Source of the DNA: Ctenosaura bakeri
Lineage: Eukaryota > Chordata > Lepidosauria > Squamata > Iguanidae
Assembly: GCA_948474755.1 (NCBI GenBank)
Contig: CAOLHI010002559.1
Span: forward strand, 184,140 to 248,139
Direction of reading: 5' to 3'
DNA: 64,000 nucleotides
Positions 35,561 through 45,343 of this stretch are shown piece after piece (position 1 is the stretch's first letter; every line of letters begins with the position of its first letter). A program made the position numbers and the translations under genes. The notes under the pieces were generated by a model, which had not been told where the DNA came from, did no database searches, and saw nothing but the letters and a program-made list of their open reading frames with translations.

Positions 35561-36357
35561 AATACTGTTTCAGCTGAGATTAAGTTGGCTATTTAAACCA
35601 AACAAAACGGGTTCTCAGGAAGAAGACAGAGTGTTGAGTCTTTAATGAATATTTGCTCACGAAATCACACTGGCAATGTTTTGTTATGACTGAAATTTTT
35701 ACACTCCAGTCTCCTCCAAGCTGGAACACAAAGCCAATTAATAAACCCACAAGAAGGAAGGAAAGAAGGAAAGAAAGAAAGAACAGTAGCGCTAATGTAA
35801 GAGAAGCTGACACCATTGTGTGAAAAACAGACAAAAGGTTTAATACATATATACCTCATAGTAAGAAAGTGTGGGGTAGGGAGGACATACCTCTGTGGCC
35901 TTAAATTTATAATCCTACACATGTCTACTCAGAACCAAGCCTCACTAAATTCAGTTGGACTTGCTGTCAAGTAAGTGTATGTGTGGGGGCAGGAAAGACA
36001 AGTGGTTCTGGGAGCCAGTTCTCTGCCCCAGTGACCCCCCAGAGGCAGCACAGGCTGCCAAAAATAAGCCCCAAGCCAGCCAAGAAGTTAATACAAATCC
36101 ATTTCTGGTTTTGTAAAACTGACATTTTTAAAATGTTAAACAGCCTCCTCTCATGCATATATATCACCTACTTGAAAGGTGAACTGCCACTCCTGAGGAC
36201 TTCTAGGCTGGCATCCTGTTAATGAGTTAGAATGGCATAAATCCATTATACATCACCATAACAAACCTTTGTGATCACTGCAGAAATAAGAATTCTGTGC
36301 CAACCACACAATGACCAAAATCCACCCCCAAGTCCCACTTTATAAGTTCCTCAACAC
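35561..36357. other. Unassigned non-coding DNA with (GAAA)n
   Basis: A GAAA/GGAA run lies at 35751-35783. No gene was recognised. Confidence 0.5.
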
Positions 36358-36527
36358 AACCATTTCCTGGCTGGTAGTGGAAGCACTAGAGAAGTGTTGA
36401 GCTATTTTCCTATAGGCCAATGCATTCTGATAGGCATCCTCAGGTACTCCGGAGGTCCCTGAGGTTGATGTCATTGCTACATGTCCAGATAGGAGAAAAT
36501 ACCTAGATGTTTTGTTGCCACTGTCCA
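36358..36527. mobile_element. Palindromic MITE, family C
   Basis: AACCATTTCCTGGCTGGTAG at the left, GAGCTATTTTCCTATAGGCC, the central CCTCAGGTACTCCGGAGGTC and CCCTGAGGTTGATGTCATTG match family C copies. The core itself is a near-perfect small palindrome. Confidence 0.55.
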
Positions 36528-36644
36528 TCAAAACTCTCTTTCTATACTAATGGCCAGGAAATGACTTTGGTAAGGGGACTGCAACAGATAAAAGATATGG
36601 GTTGGGGGAGGGTTGAGTGGATTATATTTTTTAGCTATGCATGT

Positions 36645-36774
36645 GTGATTGTTGTTGTGTGCCTTCAAGTCAAGATAGGCAAACCCATCATAGGGTTTTC
36701 TGGGGCTGAGAATGTGTGACACATCTAGGGTCACCCAGTGGGTTTCCATGTCCGAACAGGAAATCAAACCATGC
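36645..36774 (-). mobile_element. Sauria-type SINE, antisense, truncated by a MITE
   Basis: TTGTTGTTGTGTGCCTTCAA begins the reverse Bov-B-like tail. It is followed by CATCATAGGGTTTTCTGGGG, GGGTCACCCAGTGGGTTTCC and CAGGAAATCAAACCATG. The tRNA head is absent because a family A palindromic element begins at 36775. Confidence 0.8.
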
Positions 36775-36862
36775 GCCATTTCTGCACTAGACTGTTATAA
36801 CACTATAATTCCATTTTCAACCTCCTATGGAATCCTGAGGTTTGCAGTTTTGGGAGGGGCCA
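36775..36862. mobile_element. Palindromic MITE family A, left half
   Basis: GCCATTTCTGCACTAGACTG, TTATAACACTATAATTCC and TTCAACCTCCTATGGAATCC match the left arm of the 13.8-kb copy. After GGGAGGGGCC the sequence departs, so only half remains. Confidence 0.7.
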
Positions 36863-38185
36863 GCCGGCAAACAGCAAAGAGAAGAAGCTGCAGCAGAGAG
36901 TCTCTGTAACAACAGTAGGGCCACTTCTGAAATATAGACACCAACAGGTGTGTAGTAATTCTGAGTCCTAATTTTCCATTGGTCGGACTGGGTATATCAG
37001 AAAGTATACAGGACTTAACTAGCTCTTAACTGTAGTCTGTAGAATCTAAACAGTTTAGACATTTAGACTGACATCTTTTCAAACAGTTTGGGGATCAAGT
37101 TAGTTATACCTCTCTGTGGAGTCAACCTAGTGTAATTACCTGTGCTTACATAATGACATTTTTGTCAACGGTTTGAGAGTTTATACAGAAAGTACAGTAA
37201 ACTAATATTCTTAAGAAGACTGTGGGTGGGTTTGAGAAAGCAGAGGTTGAGTAATGCTGGAATATAATCTGTGCAATGGAAAGTATTCCTTCAGAATTGT
37301 GTGAGATGGGTTTTTATGCATACAGGGAGGAAAACTAAGCTTAACAGAGCTAGGGAAGAAGCAGGAGACTGGAAAAGCATAGGAATGCTCTCAGGGAGAT
37401 TGGTGAGGAGCTATAGTTTAAAAAACCCTGACTGTTCCCAGTGCTGAGAAGAAGGCATGGAACTTAAAGCACCACAACCTTTCTGGAGTACCAGGAAAGA
37501 CCCATATATCAACTTACTCCTTAGTTTGTTTGTATCTGATTTAGGTCCTGAGGCACAGATGTAAAACCACTATTTTTGCAATTATTTATAGAGATGCAAT
37601 GACTTGGTTTTATTTTGCATTTCGCTAAAATGCCAGCAGGATAAAAAACAATGGACAATATATGATTTCATAACAGTTTTACTTTTTATATTTACATTTT
37701 TTACACAAAAATACATACATTCCATACATTCAACTTGTCATGAGACTCAACTGATTAATTGTCTTGAATTAGTTCCCCTTCAGATATATACTTCTGGAAT
37801 AAATTGATCCAGGTTGCCTGAGAATGGACCACAGAAGTCTCCATGTATCCAAAAAGAACCACAGTACACACACTCATTTTATCTCTATGTTTGCTTGTTT
37901 GTTTGTTTATTTATCTTATATCCTGCCTTTCTCCTGGCATGGGACTCATAGCAGACTGAATGTTAAAATCCCTCCTGTGCCTGTGTCAACACTCTAGAAC
38001 AAGGCCACCTGAAAACTCTATCCACTAACTTAGTTTTGTTTCCCATTCACAACTTTATTTTATTGCTTTATAGCCACCCTTTGCATATTGGAGGAATTGA
38101 GAGTGACCAGAGTGGCTTGAATTAACCCCACACTGCAAAATCTAGTGTGGATTGAAAACATGAGCGGACAGCTTATGACCCTCCA
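36863..38185. other. Unassigned non-coding DNA
   Basis: No gene was recognised. A TTTG/TTTA-rich run and TCCTGCCTTTCTCCTGGCAT near 37885-37945 resemble a common reptile LINE or SINE end. Confidence 0.45.
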
Positions 38186-38228
38186 GATCAGAGCTTGGAA
38201 ACATCAGTTATTTGGAATTCAATGGCCA
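38186..38228. mobile_element. Palindromic MITE family B, fragment
   Basis: CAGAGCTTGGAAACATCAGT and CAATGGCCATGCTGGC resemble the outer arm and centre of family B. Only one arm is present. Confidence 0.35.
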
Positions 38229-38331
38229 TGCTGGCTCAGAGATTCTGAGCGTCGTCTCCTCCCCTCTGAAAAAAATTTCTTCAAATCTATTAAAGATGTT
38301 GTAGGATCATTTCTCAGAACATCATTCGTCA

Positions 38332-38357
38332 GGGCTGGGGCTGGGGCTGGGGCTGGG
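38332..38357. repeat. (GGGGCT)n short tandem repeat
   Basis: About four GGGGCT hexamers lie 8 bp left of an inverted-repeat element. G-runs of four in series could form a G-quadruplex. Confidence 0.9.
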
Positions 38358-38365
38358 AATACCAA

Positions 38366-38864
38366 GGCCCTTTCCGCACGAGGAAATTAAGATGGGCCAA
38401 TGCATCTTGTAACGGAGGTCATCTGCACCTTGGAGCGGACTAGGTTCAGATTATTTACCTTCGTTCTGCACCTAAGTCCAATTAAATGCGCCCCCAAGTG
38501 GTACTCAAGCGCACTATTTGAAAAACGGAAGAAACCAGCTTTTCAATTTTCCGGATCACGCCAATTCGTACTTTCGCAGTGGTGCAGATGCGCACATTTG
38601 CACCAATGCGAACTGGTGATCAGCGGAGGGTGGGCTGTGGGCATGGTCAGCTTCAGCGATTGATCCGACCCAACAAGTGACAGGAAGCTGCCATTTTCTC
38701 ATCCTCATAGTGCGCATCTATGACCTCGCACTGCTCCAGATCGGTGTGGAACATACAGAGTAGCCCTGCGGAAGGACATAAGGGAAAGCCCGCCTTGTTT
38801 CAAGCCCAGAAGAACTGGTAAGAAACGGCATGAAGCAATTCACTAGCGTTGTGCAGAGAGGGCC
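38366..38864. mobile_element. GGCC-TIR inverted-repeat element (Harbinger-like), copy 4
   Basis: The left end GGCCCTTTCCGCACGAG and right end GTTGTGCAGAGAGGGCC are imperfect inverses. The 499-bp interior is not shared with the other members and is only moderately GC-rich, but has many short CpG-bearing words (ATGCGCCCCC, GATGCGCACATTTGC). The flanks CAA and TTA are not a direct duplication. Membership rests on the termini. Confidence 0.65.
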
Positions 38865-40080
38865 TTAGAACCCAGTAATATCTGGGGAATATAGGGCCTT
38901 CATCTTTATATATAAAAAAGAGTATTAGGTAGACATAAGTGCAATGGGAGAGAGTCTACAGTTTGCACTTGGAGCAAGAAAGAACCAGAAATATGAAACA
39001 AAGTTAACAGAATATATGAATTTCAGAACATTCTTTGGGACACATTATATTACATCATCACCATCACCATCATCATACAGAGCACCAAATACATGTTAAT
39101 ATGCATATATACTGCACAGACATTGAAATGCAAAAGTCCTCCACAGGGCCATGATCTAGCAACCATGAGACAAAAGCAGAGCTGCACATCTTTTGTTAAC
39201 TGTGTATATGTGTATTTATATAGAGGCAACCTTTCTGCTGTGGTTCAGTTCCACAGAAAGATTCTTTTTTTATCAAGTTTAACTGTGCAGAAATCAAGCC
39301 TCTGTGTGATTTTCTGCACTGTTTCCCTCCCCCATTCTCTGCCCAAAGGTCATACTCATCAGTGGTTCCAGAAGGATTGCTAGGAAGGCTATGACAACTA
39401 TGCAGTGACTGAACCGTGGCTCTGGATTTCATTGCCTTGAAGAGCGGAGTCACAATTCCTGGTTGTATCACAAAAAGATAAAGAGACTGCTCACTCACTT
39501 GAAATTCAATTTGTTCATTACTCAGGCCTTTCCTGCATCTTTCTTTCATGGTACCTAGCAGCCACTTGCCAGTGCTCTGCATTTCAATGCTTTGAGTTGC
39601 AAGGCACCGGTTTATAAATGGGATAGCTTTTGATTAATGAAACATGCTGAAGGCAGACAATGATGTAATGCATATTTCAGTGAGAATCCGGGGGTGGGGG
39701 TGGGGGAATGGGGGAAGCTCAGATTAAAATATTTGTTTGAAGAGGAACTGCTGCAACAGAAGTTGCCTATATTTATATTCTCAAAACATCTTGAAGGTTG
39801 AGAATGTACAGTGTCTAAGATTTTAAAGCTGTAATCCTTTTCATCCAGGTGACTGTACCAACAGAAAGTTGAAAATTAGGCTTAAAACATGACACTGAAT
39901 CAGTTCCAGCACTGCATTTCCAAAGAACTTAAGGCTTCTGCAAAGAGAAGATGCCTACAAGGACCTTTAGAACTTGCTTATTTTGTTTTAAATTGATATA
40001 CTAATATCATGTGAGATTATGGTTGAGATCCTAAATTGGGAGACATACATCTATCACATAGCTACATCCTGTACTTAAGT
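38865..40080. other. Unassigned non-coding DNA
   Basis: No gene was recognised. A CATCAC/CATCAT microsatellite lies at about 39053-39076 and a GGGGGTGG run near 39690. Two opposing frames near 39093-39582 overlap and lack motifs. Confidence 0.45.
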
Positions 40081-40278
40081 GGTAGTCTCCCTAGCTACCT
40101 CCCCCAATGCTATCCCCCCCCCCGACCAACCTTGTAAGCAGTTCAGCCCCTTGATAAGACAGTCATTTTTGTACTGGTATCTGCAGGGACTTCTGGGGGT
40201 CCTTGGGAGATCCCTGCAGATGATGTTCTTGAAGGGCTTCCAGCTAGATGAAAATAGCTGGATGTGTTCCCATTGATC
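40081..40278. mobile_element. Palindromic MITE, family C (diverged, inverted relative to 21.3 kb)
   Basis: The reverse strand reads ACACATCCAGCTATTTTCAT, CTAGCTGGAAGCCCTTCAAG and GGATCTCCCAAGGACCCCCA, the same order as the 28.9-kb copy. The outer ends are weak. Confidence 0.5.
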
Positions 40279-41154
40279 CCCCTACTCTTCAACAATACAG
40301 AAACAGGTTTGGGTGAGCTGCACTGTTTACAAGGTAAGTTTGGGGGAGGATTTTTGGCATTTCATGGTTGAAACAGAATTCCAATCTCCACAATGACCAA
40401 AAAAGTGAGTTTTGATAGGGTATGTCTTACTTATGTCACTGTAATTCACCAACAAGATGCCAGTCAATGTTGTGCTATAATAAGGACTTTTGTTATGCTC
40501 ATAGCTTGGACAATTTATTTTTGAGGTGACTTCTTTGGGTATAAATTCCAAAAAGCAACCATTTACAAGGTCTGCTCATATATAACATAGTGCCCTTTCA
40601 GGGCTTGTAGTGTAATAGCTCAACTGTGTTACCTTTAATAATAGCATATGCACTTTTACAAATATAAAGCTATATTTGTGTTATTCATTGACTATATTGG
40701 CATTCTGGAATGGTATAAAATTGGGATTTCCTCCTCTAAATCACCTTGTCACATTGGTCACCATCCTACTCCACATTTGGAAGAGTTCTAAACTGGATTT
40801 CAAGGCTACTCTTGAATAGGCTTAGGGAGAGAGAGAGATAGGTCTCAATCCTGCTGTTATTCCTTACTAGAGTAGACCCATTGAATCAATGGGATTTATC
40901 TGTGTGTTGACTCATCATTCAGCAATTGATTGAATAGGTTTATTCTAGTCGTGACTAACCAACAAGATGCCAATGGTGTTGAACCAGAACAGAAAAGGAT
41001 TAGATATAAAGGCTAGTCATTTACAATTTTCAGTAAAGCTTGAGCCATAATAATTACAGGCCCCGTAGATTTTCATCCATCCATCCAGATTTTATCATAG
41101 CAAATGGACATGGAAAGTGTTTACACCACACCTTCCAAAAACATTGAGAAATGA
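40279..41154. other. Unassigned non-coding DNA
   Basis: Nothing recognised. AACCAACAAGATGCCAATG (about 40956) and CACCAACAAGATGCCAGTC (about 40447) form a short repeated word of unknown origin. Confidence 0.4.
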
Positions 41155-41420
41155 ATCAGTGTTTATTCTCCCCTAGAAGCCAAAATGTCTAAACTGAGAT
41201 TTTGGGATATTATGAGAAGATCTGACTCATCAGAAAAGATAATAATGCTTGGTAAAATAGAAGGCAGTAAGATAAAAAGAGATAACATAATAGATGCATA
41301 GCCTCAATCAAGAAATTTACAGCCCTGAATGGGCTGAGTGGGCTGTTGATACGGTGACAGAGAGCTCTTCTTCATAGAGTCACCATAACTTGAAGTCAAC
41401 TCGATGGCAGTTAATAACTG
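41155..41420 (+). mobile_element. Bov-B LINE 3' end
   Basis: GTCTAAACTGAGATTTTGGG, TCATCAGAAAAGATAATAAT, GCTTGGTAAAATAGAAGGCA, GGGCTGTTGATACGGTGACA, CACCATAACTTGAAGTCAAC and TCGATGGCAGTTAATAAC follow the canonical Bov-B 3' end to its terminus. The copy is 5'-truncated, as is usual for LINEs, and has no intact frame. Confidence 0.85.
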
Positions 41421-41444
41421 CTGGGAAAATTACCAGATAAAGAA

Positions 41445-41502
41445 TTTATATATATATATATATAAATTATAGATATATAATACATATATATATATATATA
41501 TA
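41445..41502. repeat. (TA)n microsatellite
   Basis: Two TA runs are separated by AAATTATAGATATATAATAC. They lie just beyond the Bov-B terminus. Confidence 0.9.
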
Positions 41503-42120
41503 ATTTCTTTACATTTACAGCACATTTTTATATCCATTTTGTTTTGAGCCCAAGTTTGCTTTCTGCTCACATAGTTCCCTTTACAATTTATTCTAATCAG
41601 TTTTGATTACTCCACAACACATTTCTGAATTATTCTTGCAGAATTCAAATAAAAGCATTCCTCAACCCTACAGAGTTGTAAAGCCCTAGAATATGCCAAT
41701 AGGTAGTCCATATATATATTAGGCGGCAAACTCGTTGTTCTAGTGGAATACTGTTAGCACATTTGGTAGAATTCTGAGCATGATGGAAATGGAATGCATC
41801 TAGTTAGTACCAATGAGACAAGCTTAAAAACAAGCAATGTAGGTAACATCACTCCCACTAGACTCAATAAAAAACCCCAGACTATTTACCCCATTCAATA
41901 CTATCCTTTAAAGCCACCACTGAGAAGAGCATTCTAATGAATTGACCTGCCAGTAATAGCATATCACCAGAAATAAATGAAACACAGAGCACATATTCAT
42001 TCAGCAGAGTTTAGAAACCTCACTGCAAAAGCTAATCCACTGACATTACTTTTTAAATGTAATTCATTACTCTTCCTAAAGTATTCTGTCAGCCTAGGGA
42101 TATGGACTCACCATACCTGT
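41503..42120. other. Unassigned non-coding DNA
   Basis: AT-rich with no recognised gene or repeat. Confidence 0.5.
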
Positions 42121-43202
42121 TCTTTGTAGAGTGTCATGCTATAAATATGGGCTGGACAGTGCTACTGTTAGGTGGATTCATAAGTGGTCAACAGACCAAA
42201 CCCAAAGGGTGCTCACCAATGGCTTCTCTTCTTCCTTGAGAAAAGTGACTAGTGGAGTGCCACAGGATTCTGTCCTGGTCCCAGTGCTATTCAACATCTT
42301 CATCAATGACTTGGATGAAGGAATAGAGGGTATGCTGATCAAGTTTGCATATGACACCAAAGTGGGATGGGTTGCTAATATGCCAGAGGACAGTATTAAA
42401 ATTCAAAATGACCTTAACAGATTGGGGAGCTGGGCCAAAGCTAACAAAATAAATTTCAACAGAGAGAAATGAAAGGTCCTACACTTAGGCAGAAAAAATG
42501 GAATGCACAAATATAGGATGGGGGACACGTGGCTGGATAACAATACATGTGAAAGAGATCTAGGAGTCTTAGTGGACCACAATCTGAACATGAGTCAGCA
42601 ATGTGATGTGAAAGCCAAGAAAGCAATTCTTGGTTGCATCAATAGGAGTATGGTGTCTAGAACAAGAGAAGTAATAGTGTCACTTTATTCTGCTTTGGTT
42701 AGCCCTCATCTAAAATACAGTGTACAGTTATTAGCACCTCATTTCAAGAAAGATATTGACAAGCTGGAGCATGTCCAGAAGAGGGTGACCAAAATAGTGA
42801 AGGGTCTGGAAGTCATGCCGTATGAGGAGCAGCTTAGGGAGCTAGGTATGTTTAGTCTGCAGAAGAGAAGGTTAAGAGGGGACATGATAGCCATGTTTAA
42901 ATATCTGAAGGGATGTCATGTCAAGGAGGGGATGGGCTTGTTTTCTGCTGCTCTAGCGACTAAGACAAGGAGCAATGATTCAAACTACAGGAAAAGAGAT
43001 TTCACTTAAACCTCAGGAGGAACTTCCTGGCAGTCAGAACTCTTCAGCAGTGAAATATGCTGTCTTGCAGTGTGGTGGAATCTCCTTCCTTGGAGATTTT
43101 TAAGCAGAGGCTGGATGGCCATCTGTCAGGAGTGCTTTGAGGTGTGTATCGGCATGGCAGGGGGTTGGGCTGGATGGCCTCTGTGGTCTCTTCCAACTCT
43201 AT
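42121..43202 (+). pseudogene. CR1 LINE 3' part, sense, inactive
   Basis: Two plus-strand frames (42131-42472 and 42503-43009) encode the second half of CR1 ORF2. The first has VTSGVPQDSVL, VLFNIFINDLDEGIEGMLIKFA and then AYDTKVG where an active copy has ADDTKVG, so the reverse-transcriptase catalytic YADD/FADD-type motif is broken. The second has NNTCERDLGVLVDHNLNMS, GCINRSMVSRTREV, FKKDIDKLEHVQKRVTK and FSLQKRRLRGDMIAMFKYLKG, all typical of the CR1 C-terminus. Stops and frameshifts separate and end the frames. The 3' end (CTTCCAACTCTAT, then TATGATTCTATG) is split by a GC-rich element at 43203-43821. The copy is 5'-truncated. Confidence 0.9.
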
Positions 43203-43821
43203 GGCCCTTTTCGCACTGAGGCTTCTAGCGCAAGCGGGGGAGGCCGGCAAGTGCAAGAAGGCTCCTCCGGGAGGCTGCCGCTTCCCCCTCCTTCCTTCCG
43301 CAGGCGAAGGAACCAGCGGGGAAGCGGCATCGAAGGAGGCTTGCCGCGCAAGCCGCCCTCCCCCCGTGCGAAGCGGGCGGCGTCGCGCCAGATTCCCCCC
43401 CGCGCACGTGAAGCGGGCGGCGTCGCGCTGGATTCCCCCCTGCGCGCACGAAGCGGGCGGCGTCGCGCCGGATTCCCCCCGCACGTGCTGGATTCCCCCC
43501 CCCGCGCGCGCGAAGCGGGCGTCGCATCCGTCGCGCTAGCTCCCCACCCCGCTCCTTCCTTCCGCAGGGGCGGAGGGAAGGAAGCGCGACCCGGCCGGCT
43601 CCCGGAGGCTCTGCACGAAAGGTAAGTGCGGGTGGGCGCCGGGAGCGTTGCGCGAGCGTGGGGTGATTTTCGCTTGGACGCGAAAATCAAAAAACCCGCG
43701 CTCGTGCCGCTTCAGCCCCGTGAGCCGGGCGGAAGTGGGAGTGCGTCGTGCAGAGCGACGCTCCCACTCCCGCGAGGCTCACGGGGCTGTCGCACGAGCA
43801 AAGGCCCGTGCGAAAAGGGCC
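43203..43821. mobile_element. GC-rich GGCC-TIR inverted-repeat element (Harbinger-like), copy 5
   Basis: The ends are GGCCCTTTTCGCAC and GTGCGAAAAGGGCC, flanked by TAT on both sides (43200-43202 and 43822-43824). The insertion site is within the CR1 3' octamer repeat, where uninterrupted CTCTATGATTC is expected, so the duplication is 3 bp. Inside, 43367-43525 holds about five imperfect tandem units of roughly 35 bp containing GAAGCGGGCGGCGTCGCG and GGATTCCCCCC. The right part (43626-43800) carries the GATTTTCGCTTGGACGCGAA hairpin and the AGCGACGCTCCCACTCCCGC block, shared in inverse orientation with the left part of the 32.8-kb element. Frames of 100-163 codons overlap on both strands and are not genes. 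Confidence 0.88.
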
Positions 43822-43839
43822 TATGATTCTATGAAATAC
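43822..43839 (+). mobile_element. CR1 LINE 3' terminus after insert
   Basis: TATGATTCTATGAAATAC resumes the CR1 terminal repeat. Confidence 0.75.
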
Positions 43840-45343
43840 ATGCATACACATGTGTGCGCACATACATACACACACACAGAGTTGTTACTTTTGATACAAT
43901 ATGCTCACATGAGATTCAAGCAATGTCCTGCAGACATATTCATGAAGTAACAACTGAATTGATAATAGGTCTTCAACATAAATACCGGTAATTGTAAGAT
44001 ACTTGCAATCAACTGATTGAATTGGGAACCATTTGCTAGATGGGATGAAGTGAGCTGTGTATAAGTGAAAGTTATATTGAGGAAGTAACGAGTCCAAATA
44101 TATTTCATTATCTGCATCCATATTGTTAGAGTATACAGGTGTGTCTTTGTCTACATTAGCTTTTGCAAGTAATAAAAATTAACTGGCAGCTTTATTTTTA
44201 TTCATTGATTTAATGGGTTTAAAATAAAACTTGTTCTCATACAGAAAAAAGTACAAAACCTATTCTTGCAAATTACTTTCCAATTAGTTTGCCATATGTT
44301 ATTAATAACCCTTATGCACAACAAAGTAGAGTAGACTGTTACAAGACAAAGATATTGGGGTAATTCATCTGGCAGGATTTATTCAGGGCCTGTCCACCTT
44401 AGATGACTGTTCTGTTCTATGGTTCTCCCTTGAGTGGTGGATCCACGTGTGATTCCTTCAACACTACTCTTAACGGATAGAATCCTGTGAGGAAAACACC
44501 ATCATGGGCTAATCTACAATCTTTATCATTCCCTCTGTCTATAGCAGGGTTAGGAGTCATGTGGCCCTTGAGGGTGTCCTGTGTCAACCTTGTTCCCTCC
44601 AAGAGCCTGTGATCCCAATTATTCTTTTTTGTTTTTTCTTTGTTGAAAAAAAAGAAGGAAAAATATTTTGGACCCCTAATGCTGTCTCAGTTCCCCAACA
44701 CACACAACAGAACATAAAACATGATTTATAACTTCTAGACACCCAAATGTCACTTCTGGTTGCTGCTGGGAACACTAGTGTGCCCTGATGAAGGTCTGAA
44801 GTAGCAAAAAATGCACTCCAACTTTCTATGCATGTCCAACTTTGGTGTACAGTTAAATGGACAGAAAATAATCTATTACCAGAAGCCCTGAAATGTAGTT
44901 CCTTTGCCACTAGCTGAATATTTAAAAAGTAGAATCTACTCAAAGAATCATCCAGAAATGCGATACCTCTCTATTTCCCATGGTACTACTCTTTTCTACT
45001 GATTCTCCAGATCCTTTGTGATAGTTCTCCTTGTGCATGTCTCGTTTCCATTGTTATTTATCCACAACAATCTCTTTCAAATTCATCTTCCCATCACCAC
45101 ATGATGCATGTGCTATTCTCTCAGCATTATTCAGGTATTTGGGCTGCCAAGGAATTCAAATTCCTGCCTGAGGTAGGCCCTGCAGCATTCAATAGTATCT
45201 GTCAGTTGCTGCTCCCCTAAATATTATACCAGAAAGACTCACTAGTAAAGCACTGTGAGCTCTTCTGACAGCCCTCTCACAGAGCCAGCCCTAGTTTTAG
45301 GCAGAGGGATGCAGCTACCACAAGTAGCAGGTCTGTGGAATCC
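43840..45343. other. Unassigned non-coding DNA
   Basis: A CA-rich patch lies at about 43855-43880. No gene was recognised in the remainder. Confidence 0.5.

Noticed and set aside
43044..43690. Frames of 100-163 codons on both strands
   Set aside because: Same cause as at 33 kb: GC-rich transposon plus 35-bp tandem units. Several frames also run out into the CR1 sequence.
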